This document shows positions 58,701-64,000 of a stretch of 64,000 nt of DNA, piece by piece. The notes under the pieces were generated by a model, which had not been told where the DNA came from, made no database searches, and was given only the letters and a program-made list of their open reading frames with translations. Both the position numbers and the translations under genes were made by a program. How positions within the stretch are numbered: position 1 is the first letter of the stretch; each line of letters starts with the position of its first letter. Source of the stretch: Diplolepis rosae (taxonomy: Eukaryota; Arthropoda; Insecta; Hymenoptera; Diplolepididae); the NCBI GenBank assembly GCA_030998225.1, contig JAPYXD010000701.1, forward strand, positions 14,368,501 to 14,432,500, read 5' to 3'.

Positions 58701-59509
58701 AATTTTTTTTATAATAGCATGAATGTTAATACAATTTTGCACATAATGGTCATAAGTTGAAGGCAAAATGTTAATTTTATAAGAATATATTACAAAAATC
58801 GTTAAATTTCGGTCTTTATGGGAAATTTTAATAACTCGAAAAATAACTAACTTTGAATTATAAAAAATTCTTGTAAGAAGTTACATATTTTTAAAATGTT
58901 ATGACTATTTTAAATCATGTTAAACCCCAGGGCAGAATCCAGGAAAAAAATTCTAATAATATCTCGAAGAGTTAGGTGCAAAATTTTAACAACATTTATT
59001 CTTTTATCGAAAAGAAAATTTCCACTCGTTTATGTAAAAATTAAGACACTTTGACCATAGCTCAAACAACAGGTGAACTTTAACTTTTGACCGATAATGT
59101 ATATCTAAATAAATATAATCTGCTAACGAAAATTCTTCAAGTTTTGAGAGTTTTACAGAAACTTTACTTGGAATAAATCTTAAGATTTGCTGCAATCCTT
59201 CTGGAAATTTCACTAAATTCTTTGAGTATCACTAAAAAAAATCTAGAAAGTTTAATTTTCATAAAACATGATTTGCAAAATTTCATGCTCAAATTTAAGT
59301 CAGAAAAATAATCAATTGTTTGCTTTTTTTTATTTAAATTACCTTTGCTTCATCTTCGCTTCCTGTGTAAAGCTTCTGAATGAGGGAAAGCATTTCTGAT
59401 GTAAAGCAAGGGGTGTAATTCGTCCAACCAGTAGAGGAATCTTTTGCCATTGCGGAACCTCTGCGACCTTCCCATTGGCCGTTTTCTCCGCAAATTTTTT
59501 CCGCATATT
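46585..59509 (-). CDS. Pdfr: Class B GPCR, PDF receptor-like (nine exons, 5' end missing)
   Basis: Exons (minus strand, 5' to 3'): 59509-59343, 58354-58251, 58138-57994, 56073-55971, 53558-53441, 50266-50170, 50081-49996, 47889-47706, 46743-46585. All junctions are GT/AG and all phases match, giving 386 residues. Landmarks: hormone-receptor domain end (AEKICGENGQWEG...GWTNYTPCF); TM2 HKNLFVAM; TM3 LCEACYVLLEY...WMFIEGYFLHN; TM4 LLGWGPPALL; ECL2 CWWGYNLTSYFWILEGPR, whose Cys would pair with the TM3 Cys; TM6 KAALVLLPLLGITN; TM7 HFLTSFQG and CFFNGEV; tail RRQSTSS. Family members signal through Gs and cAMP at the cell surface. GIENTP-LCEA and RLTLYIDQ point to the receptor for pigment-dispersing factor, a circadian neuropeptide; this subtype is inferred from remembered family features. 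Calcitonin/DH31-type receptors are the alternative. The N-terminal exon(s) are not in the window. Confidence 0.85.
47096..47237. mobile_element. TTAA MITE 3 family, right-end fragment
   Basis: GTACATCTACGTTTGTTTTT...AAACATGTAGAAACC...AAGTATCACATGTCC followed by TTAA at 47238-47241. Left half missing. Between the tail exon and the TM6-TM7 exon. Confidence 0.6.
47706..47889 (-). CDS. Pdfr: Class B GPCR exon: TM6-TM7
   Basis: Acceptor TATGTTTCAG and donor GTAATT. Encodes KAVKAALVLLPLLGITNLLS, then EFGLWSFITHFLTSFQGLLI and ASIYCFFNGE. This is the best-conserved part of class B receptors. Confidence 0.92.
48370..49850 (+). pseudogene. R1-like LINE, internally deleted
   Basis: In frame pieces at 49030-49270 give GGRALGSAGIYVCNLDCGIG then DLLETGVRFVWVKVA and, after frameshifts, a LI-CDFNNK motif: the start of an R1-type AP endonuclease domain. 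The sequence then jumps straight to 49430-49640 (VNDAEHSLFVCVRWSVAREA, LTPDTMVPLMLQ, SFITIVMRIMDLDGYRERSN), the polyprotein C-terminus. It is followed by the same 3' UTR end block as the 27.2-kb copy (49773-49830). The rest of the endonuclease and all of the reverse transcriptase are missing. In the receptor-gene intron between TM6 and ICL3 exons. Confidence 0.65.
49996..50081 (-). CDS. Pdfr: Class B GPCR exon: TM5-ICL3
   Basis: Acceptor TTTTTATAG, donor GTAAGA; only 88 bp of intron separates it from the previous exon. Encodes VNFLFLVNIIRVLIVKLQQS then HSSDTEKV, plus two bases of Arg. Confidence 0.9.
50170..50266 (-). CDS. Pdfr: Class B GPCR exon: ECL2-TM5
   Basis: Acceptor CTATATAG and donor GTAAAT. 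Encodes NENAILYFICWWGYNLTSYF then WILEGPRMGLIL. CWWGYN holds the ECL2 Cys. Confidence 0.9.
50533..51300 (+). pseudogene. Mellifera-type mariner remnant
   Basis: Left end TTAGGCGTACAAATTTGCTT after TA. Decayed N-terminal half ([47 protein letters not shown]) is followed directly by the C-terminal part (AKPVKNYLETRKWEVLPHSP, YFPDVARSDYYLFR). The section with the first two catalytic aspartates is deleted and the right end was not found. Confidence 0.7.
51413..51655. repeat. Two diverged tandem units of about 120 bp
   Basis: The order CGCCATTTTG - TTTTGGAAT/AATTTTAGAAG - GCGACGCTAAAAATTCCACA / GCAACTCCAAAGGCCCTACA - CAGCTCAAAATATGACTTTT recurs twice. Confidence 0.4.
52053..52286 (-). CDS. Unrecognised ORF (77 aa)
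   Basis: Encodes MLVNYLPAKVVKPLVNAANE then EILEALIEDARAEQECGRGD, NALGLRGRADVLAAENI and ending NLALQGF. Richer in Ala/Glu/Arg and less AT-biased than the surroundings, which suggests real former coding sequence. Minus-strand pieces downstream (51887-51663: HLADPNCPNIRNTTPKQLAM) look similarly coding but carry a stop. Probably a transposon or gene fragment inside the receptor intron; I do not recognise the family. Confidence 0.3.
   Translation of the reverse strand: MLVNYLPAKVVKPLVNAANEEILEALIEDARAEQECGRGDNALGLRGRADVLAAENIAVPEHLQRLEKNFNLALQGF
53441..53558 (-). CDS. Pdfr: Class B GPCR exon: TM4
   Basis: Acceptor TTTTGCAATAG and donor GTAGGT. Encodes (I)TVFQEFSYYRTYRLLGWGPP then ALLTLAWTTVTAIYYQPS. 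GWG-x-P is the class B TM4 hallmark. Confidence 0.88.
53625..54032 (+). CDS. Unrecognised ORF (135 aa)
   Basis: Longest unexplained plus-strand ORF in this part. Contains HSGKHSRLLSHHIHIHECCE and DYKPVEVFVLKEERNIGRAL. It has cysteines and histidines but no complete zinc-finger spacing, no signal peptide and no partner exon. Lies antisense in the receptor intron just beyond the TM4 exon. Could be chance. Confidence 0.2.
   Translation: MSKIDFPIFDVLHRFKPVLQDGVVQKILSLIVCSLRGFKHCHSGKHSRLLSHHIHIHECCECGYSVFHSEDGRTGRIDTDYKPVEVFVLKEERNIGRALSARCHFSLVDWKLFAVKIRKVEKSNEILIQVTYSNV
54340..54501. mobile_element. hAT-type palindromic MITE, copy 2
   Basis: 162 bp, same length and ends as the 32703 copy, flanked by the 8-bp duplication ATTCACGA (54332-54339 and 54502-54509). 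In the receptor intron between TM3 and TM4 exons. Confidence 0.92.
55971..56073 (-). CDS. Pdfr: Class B GPCR exon: TM3
   Basis: Acceptor ATATTTTTAG and donor GTAAGA. Encodes PLLCEACYVLLEYARTAMFM then WMFIEGYFLHNIVS, plus one base. Carries the conserved TM3 Cys and the E-x-x-x-LH motif. Confidence 0.9.
56240..56640. repeat. Diverged AATCCGA foldback relative
   Basis: Repeats of GAATCC/GAATGAATC and ATCCGAT, ending TAATCCGATACTGCACCAGGG, as in the right end of 29960-30359. Left end not defined. Confidence 0.4.
57004..57780 (-). mobile_element. Mariner deletion derivative, TA duplication
   Basis: TA at 57002-57003 and 57781-57782. Ends CAAGGCCGTTAAAAAGTCCC and the near-complement AAAAGTTCTGGGCCT...GACCTTG. 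Minus strand: a short N-terminal HTH remnant (AKEAKEKLDKYHGI-type, about 57560-57470) then the C-terminus (57330-57121, LPHPPYSPDLAPCNYYQFPN). Catalytic middle missing, and the third Asp is Asn (PCNYY). Confidence 0.8.
57994..58138 (-). CDS. Pdfr: Class B GPCR exon: ICL1-TM2
   Basis: Acceptor TTGTGCAG and donor GTGAGT. Encodes SLRNTRTRIHKNLFVAMVIQ then VVIRLTLYIDQSLLKQ...GIENT. HKNLF is the class B TM2 start. Confidence 0.88.
58251..58354 (-). CDS. Pdfr: Class B GPCR exon: TM1
   Basis: Acceptor TTTTTTTAG and donor GTAAGT. Encodes MKLSIAEWTRTLEFIGLSVS then LVALLISLAIFCQF, ending in two bases of Arg. The ATG is not a start codon. Confidence 0.85.
58621..59099. mobile_element. Tc1-type MITE, 479 bp, TA duplication
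   Basis: TA at 58619-58620 and 59100-59101. Ends CACTAACGATCAAAAGTTTA and the complementary TAACTTTTGACCGATAATG. AGTTCACCTGTTG and CAACAGGTGAACT follow at each end. In the intron between ectodomain and TM1 exons. Confidence 0.75.
59343..59509 (-). CDS. Pdfr: Class B GPCR exon: ectodomain
   Basis: Acceptor ATTCATAG (AG at complement of 59511-59510) and donor GTAATT after 59343. It encodes YAEKICGENGQWEGRRG...TGWTNYTPCFTSEM...EDEAK, with two of the conserved ectodomain cysteines and a glycosylation-type NYT. Confidence 0.8.
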
Positions 59510-60027
59510 CTATGAATAATGGATTAAAGAATTTGAGTTGGCTGGGAATTGCAAAATACACATAGTTTCAGAAGAACTGTTAAAGCTAAAATGGATAAAG
59601 TTCCGAATAGCTGAATTTTCCGATTTTCTTCAAACTTCGTATACTTATGTATTTTGACGCGCTGTTTACGAATATGATAGTCAAAATCAGCGACAAGACG
59701 ATTTTCATGGTAAAACCATGAAAAAAACCATAAAAATTATGGTTTTTTCGTTTATCTAAGCCAATACGCAAAATTTTTCAAAATTATTCAAACAAAAGTT
59801 ATAGATCTCATCGAGATACACATTTTTTGTTTGAAACATTTTTTTCTACGAGTGATACTTTTCGAGAAAATTAGTGATACGTCTGATATCTTCGACGAAT
59901 TCCTTCTCACTAAGAACCGTAAGGTTCTATCTCCTCAATGGAAAACAGGTTATTGGACTTCGATGAATCACCTGCAATAAAAATATGTTCTCCTAGTACG
60001 AAAAATAAATGAATCAATTCCGTCTGT

Positions 60028-60082
60028 CGGGGGCTAGCCCCCGAACCCCCCTGTTGGGGGGGTTACCCCCCACAAACCCCCT
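60028..60082. repeat. GC-rich palindromic block
   Basis: GGGGGCTAGCCCCC, then CCCCCCTGTTGGGGGG and a GGGG-TT-ACCCCCC hairpin, in otherwise AT-rich DNA. Lies between the left arm and the P-loop frame. Confidence 0.75.
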
Positions 60083-60129
60083 GGTTGTTGGCTACGCCAA
60101 CGATTGGGATAACCTTACAGGTTCTATAA

Positions 60130-60308
60130 TATAGATATTATGCAAATTTGTACGGTAATACTGGTGTCGGGAAAAGTACTTATTTGGAATCTCTTATTAC
60201 TGGAGGCTCTGGAGAAAACTTCGAAAATAATGAATGCATGAAAGAAACACACGCCTGTAAGTACTATGAACACGGACGGTGGAGACAGGCTTGTCGCTTA
60301 TTGCACTG
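60130..60308 (+). pseudogene. P-loop NTPase/GTPase-like fragment
   Basis: Open from the stop at 60127 to TGA 60306-60308; no ATG before the motif. Reads YGNTGVGKSTYLESLITGGS then GENFENNECMKETHACKYYE. GNTGVGKST fits the Walker A (G1) consensus G-x4-GK-S/T. The following Leu-rich helix and a C-x-KET segment resemble the G1-to-G2 spacing of AIG1/TRAFAC-type GTPases, but only about 58 codons exist and no other G motif is visible. Probably a captured gene or virus-like fragment between the foldback arms; the source is unknown. Confidence 0.45.
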
Positions 60309-60630
60309 AAATCTGTTAGATTTCATCAGATGTATCACTAATTTTCTCGAAAAGTATCACTCGTAGAAAAAAATGTTTCAAACAAAAAATGTGTATCTCG
60401 ATGAGATCTATAACTATTGTTTGAATGATTTTGCAAAATTTTGCGTATTGACTCAGATAAACGAAAAAAACCATAATTTTTATGGTTTTTTTCATGGTTT
60501 TACCATGAAAATCGTCTTGTCGCTGATTTTGACTATCATATTCGTAAACAGCGCGTCAAAATACATAAGTATACGAAGTTTGAAGAAAATCGGAAAATTC
60601 AGCTATTCGGAACTACACCCGCTAAAATAA

Positions 60631-60838
60631 TTAGTACATTGTGCAACTAGGGGAAAAAAAATTATTTTACTCGTGTGGTTGTTACCCTCGCTTTGCTCGG
60701 GCATCAAACTTCACACTCTCAAAATAAATGTTTTTCCCGTGTTGCACACGATTTTTTTCTACTATAGGGTCAGAAAGTGGATTTGTTTGCCCCGCACGGG
60801 GCAATAAAGTCCACTTTGTGGCCCGCTAGTAGAAAAAA
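60631..60838 (+). repeat. Double-hairpin repeat, full copy 3 with inverted core
   Basis: Ends and second hairpin match 8553-8747, but the first hairpin core reads ACTCGTGTGGTTGTTACCCT then CGCTTTGCTCGGGCATCAAA, the reverse complement of the core at 8553, 7918 and 29381. Inversion borders are the TTATTTT / AAAATAA arm ends. Confidence 0.8.
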
Positions 60839-60869
60839 GTATATGTTTAATGACTTCACCTTGCTGTAA

Positions 60870-61430
60870 ATCCCCATACAGGAACGCATATGGGAACCTA
60901 CATGGGTTCGGATGTAGGATCCCATATCGTAATCTACATAGGAACCCATCTGAAATTCCTTATAGAAAAAAGACATAGGAAGCTGTGTGGGTACTTACGT
61001 AAGATCCCCTGTGAGAGTTTTCTTTTCGAAAACCCTATGCGATTTCCCGTATCAATTCCCATGTCAGAAATTTCATTCTTGAAGTTGGAGTTATGTCAGA
61101 AATTTGTTCTCTTAAAGATATTATATTTTCATGGACGTAAAATGCTCTATGGTAAACCAATTCAAGGAAAACTACTGCGCGGAAGTTTTACAATTTTCTG
61201 TCGGAAAAATGTTTTGATGTAGGAATCAATACAGAAAATCACGTGAGAACCGTCATAGGAATCTATATAGTAATCTAGGTAGGTTCTCATCTTATATCAT
61301 ATAAAAATTCCTGTCTCAAATTCCTATAGGTAATAAGATAGGTTCCTATGTAGGTTACGATATAGGATTTTGATGAAAACCTGAAAAGGTGCCCTTATGG
61401 GTTCCTATATGAGAATTTACAGTAGGACAG
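60870..61430. repeat. TATAGG-family foldback relative
   Basis: Units such as CATATGGGAACCTACATGGG on the left and GATAGGTTCCTATGTAGG on the right, ending near CAGTAGG. Relative of the outer element at 22980-25460. Confidence 0.5.
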
Positions 61431-61439
61431 TACTATATT

Positions 61440-62245
61440 TTGAACATCTAAGTATATTCAATAATAATCATATTAATGTATCTATTCTGATGTCAGAAAG
61501 TGTCTTTAAAAAAATAAGGGTTAAAAACTCTAAAAATGGCATTTTTGGCTATCTTTGAACATTTATCGACATTCTGAGTCCATTAAAAAGGCTTCAAATT
61601 AAAGGTGGAACATAGTCTCAATTTTGAAAATGACATATAATTAAATATTGTCATGTTAAAAATCACCCGTTCTGAGCTCTTTAATCCTCTAACAGCTATT
61701 CATTAAAAATTATGCAAACTATTATAAAAAGATCTAAAGCCAGAAATTATCCCTAATACATCTTTATATATAAACCCTATCCTTTATATACATAAATAGG
61801 ATTTTAATTTTAAGGTTATAAACAATAAGAAATATAAATAAAAAAATTTGTTTTAGAAAATCATTTCCTTTTAAACGTAAAAATAAAAAACGTTTTTGCA
61901 CATTGAAATATACTTGGAGACAAAAATCTAACAAGATACTTTCAGAAAGCACATTGTCGGTAACTTGTTTTCTCTATGAAATTTAAATAATATGAACATG
62001 AAATCATATTCCATAAATACAATACACAGTATAAAAATTATAACAACTCGACGAATATCAAGTGTAAACAAAAATGTATTTTGGCTAGAAGAAAAAGCTA
62101 CTTTATTTTAATTTAATAATCGTGGTGGAAATAATTTTGACTTCACAATGCTGCTGGCTGATGAATTGTTTTTATTGTCGACACCTGCCTCACCAACCAA
62201 CTTGAAACTTATTCATACAAGACACTCACATATCGTAATTTGTTG
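61440..62245. other. AT-rich spacer, nothing recognised
   Basis: Searched on the minus strand for a missing N-terminal receptor exon (signal peptide, CWP motif); none seen. Confidence 0.4.
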
Positions 62246-62250
62246 ATTTA

Positions 62251-63400
62251 TTAGGTACGCAACTAAGTTCCCGCTGTTTTTTTGATGAAAATGCAACTTT
62301 ATTGTGAAAAAATGGTTACAAATGAATCATTCAAAGTATTGCCCATCATTAGCTACAACTTTTGCTCATCTTTCTGGTAGAGCTCGAATACCGTTACGGT
62401 AAAAGTGTTCATCTTTTGAGGCTATCCACGAATCAAGCCATTTTTCGATGTCTTCATATGAGCGGAACTGCTGATCAGCCAGACCATGTGCCATCGACCG
62501 GAACAAGTAATAATTAGAAGGCGCAATATCTGGGGAATACGGTGGGTTTCCATTTGAGCGTTTCCAGGTAGGTTTATTGGGTTTGGCAACGTGAAGCCGA
62601 GCGTTGTCATGCTGTAGAATCACTTTTTCGCGCCTCTGTTCGTATTGTGGTCGTTTTTCGCGCAGTGCTCGGCTCAAACGCATCAATTTCGTTCGATACC
62701 GGTCCCTAGTGATGGTTTCGTTCGGTTTCAACAGCTCATAATAAATAACACCTACCTGGTCCCACCAAATACACAGCATAACCGTCGCAGCGTGAATATT
62801 CGGCTGAGCCGACGACGTAGAAGCATGAAAAAACGACGCTCAACGTCCCTTGGCTTCAAATCATAAGGAACCCAAGTTCCTTGTTTTTGAATCATTCTTA
62901 ACGCATGCAGTCGCTTGGAAATGACTTGGCGGGTAACTCCTAATGCTGAAGCAAGCTCTTCTTGCGTTTAGCACGGATCCTAATCGAGCAATGCCTCCAA
63001 TTCAGCGTCTTCGAAGGTTTTTGGCCTTCCTCCACGTGGACGGTCGTCAAGATCGAAATCACCGACTTTAAAGCGACGGAACCAATCACGGCACGTTTTT
63101 TCACTTAGAAAAGTATCTCTGTAAACTTTCTGGAGCTGTCGATGCGCTTCAGGCCCCGTTTTCTTGAAATGAAAGAAGAAAATCAACACTTCACGCAAAT
63201 GACGATTATTTGGCACAAAATCAGACATTTTCACACAACCAAAAGTATATGATGCCAAAACAAAATCACTAAATTGTCAAAACGGTTTGTTTTCCATGTG
63301 TCTAAGCTTGTTCATGACGTTTTGGATGGGTCAAAATCGACCAGAACTTACTGCTGGAGTCATCTATTGACAAACAGTGGGAACTTAGTTGCGCACCTAA
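62251..63400 (-). mobile_element. Mellifera-type mariner, internally deleted
   Basis: TA at 62249-62250 and 63401-63402. Ends TTAGGTACGCAACTAAGTTC and the near-complement GAACTTAGTTGCGCACCTAA. 1150 bp, about 130 bp shorter than a full mariner. Confidence 0.88.
62366..63225 (-). pseudogene. Mariner transposase lacking the first catalytic Asp
   Basis: From MSDFVPNNRHLREVLIFFFH (about 63228) through ETCRDWFRRFKVGDFD and EDAELEALLD, then stops near 62980 and 62970, QEELASALGVTRQVISKRL and IQKQGTWVPYDLKPRDVERR. The sequence then jumps to SSAQPNIHAATVMLCIWWDQ, skipping the TGDEK-x-IHY region with Asp1. HDNARLH (Asp2) and NPPYSPDIAPSNYYLF follow, where the third Asp is Asn. Ends RNGIRALPER. Not functional. 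Confidence 0.85.
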
Positions 63401-63825
63401 TACATAAAGTTCGAAAATTTAATGGAGATATGCTCAACTAACCAGGAAATTGTAGACTCAGAGTCTATTCACAATGATCAAGTTTTTTTCATATTAGACG
63501 TAGATCGTTATGGACTTTTAAAGAATTATTCGACTATAAAGTAATACGAAAAATGTAACGTTTAGAAATCATACACCAATAACTGATAAAAATTTGGGAA
63601 CCACATAGAAACTCTTATTTACATCCATATCAGAAAAAATTCGTGTAGAAAATGTCTAGCAGCTTCGCCTTTTCTCTTACTATTGACCCTCTAGAGGCCC
63701 TAGAAAAATGACTGTGTCCAATCATATGGTTTTAAGTACCTATACAAAGGGCCTAGGGGGATAAGCATGTAAAAATGGCCCCCGCACGTATCAAGCCTAT
63801 ATATATATTGGCACCAGAGCTGGGT

Positions 63826-64000
63826 AACTATTTCAAATGAATCCATTTCAAATACCTATTTGAAATGCAAATGCTATTTTCCATTTTGTATTTTAAATAG
63901 GAAGAAGAAAACCATTTTGTATTTTCCATTTTAAATAGGTTTTCAATCTATTTTCAACTTAAAATACTATTTTCTAGTTTTTTTTTTTGGTTCTGCCGTG
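63826..64000 (+). mobile_element. Possible hAT element, left end, cut by window edge
   Basis: CAGAGCTGGGTAACTATTTC resembles hAT ends. It is followed by repeated CTATTTTCCATTTTGTATTT / CAAATA-type units. No right end in the window. Confidence 0.4.

Larger units (their letters stand above)
59599..60614. mobile_element. Foldback element with about 290-bp near-identical arms
   Basis: 59599-59887 and 60325-60614 are inverted copies differing at only scattered positions (for example TCTAAGCCAATACGC versus TCTGAGTCAATACGC). Each arm contains the ORF MKIVLSLILTIIFVNSASKY, a signal-peptide-like start followed by ISIRSLKKIGKFSYSEL. The 437-bp centre contains a GC-rich palindromic block (60028-60082) and a P-loop-encoding frame (60130-60308). 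No target duplication is obvious. Unrelated to the other foldbacks here. Confidence 0.8.

Noticed and set aside
59586..59771. ORF mirrored by one at 60373-60630 as two separate genes
   Set aside because: They are the same frame in the two inverted arms of the foldback element, not independent genes.
60890..61222. 110-aa plus-strand ORF
   Set aside because: Its first part is translated TATAGG repeat; the remainder shows no domain.

Overview
This is a window of AT-rich eukaryotic nuclear DNA, almost certainly from an insect. Short coding exons are bounded by GT/AG introns. The intergenic and intronic DNA is packed with mariner/Tc1, hAT and TTAA-type elements, R1-like and RTE-like LINE remnants and a broken Ty3/Gypsy element. 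Nothing bacterial (operon, Shine-Dalgarno site, CRISPR array) is visible. The species cannot be fixed from the sequence.

Three host genes can be rebuilt exon by exon, with consistent reading phase across every junction. (1) + strand, 293-12601: the last six exons of an SLC5-family sodium/solute symporter (SMVT/SMCT-like). Its 5' part lies left of the window. (2) + strand, 17978-20648: a complete four-exon coding region for a six-EF-hand secretory-pathway calcium-binding protein of 362 residues (Cab45/SDF4 family). (3) - strand, 46585-59509: nine exons of a class B (secretin-type) GPCR running from the hormone-binding ectodomain through TM1-TM7 to the cytoplasmic tail. It is most like the pigment-dispersing-factor receptor. 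Several of its exons are too short to appear as ORFs, and its N-terminal exon(s) are probably right of the window.

Layout: 0.3-12.6 kb, SLC5 gene whose introns hold about ten MITEs, a LINE ORF1 fragment, a broken mariner and a structurally intact mariner (10659-11944). 12.7-17.9 kb, AT-rich spacer with two hairpin elements. 18.0-20.6 kb, Cab45-like gene. 20.7-46.5 kb, a transposon graveyard: a four-layer nest at 22980-25460, LINE fragments at 27.2-28.8 kb, foldback elements at 29.7-31.4 kb, a Gypsy element broken by several insertions at 32.6-36.6 kb, foldback elements at 38.7-44.0 kb, and mariners at 42.2 and 44.2 kb. 46.6-59.5 kb, receptor gene with transposons in most of its introns. 59.6-64 kb, a foldback element with 290-bp arms around a P-loop-encoding fragment, another hairpin repeat, a mariner and the edge of a possible hAT element.

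The host genes are unrelated in function (solute uptake, secretory calcium handling, neuropeptide signalling). The most unusual DNA is the 59599-60614 foldback element and a dispersed double-hairpin repeat family in which one copy has its loop inverted between the arms.
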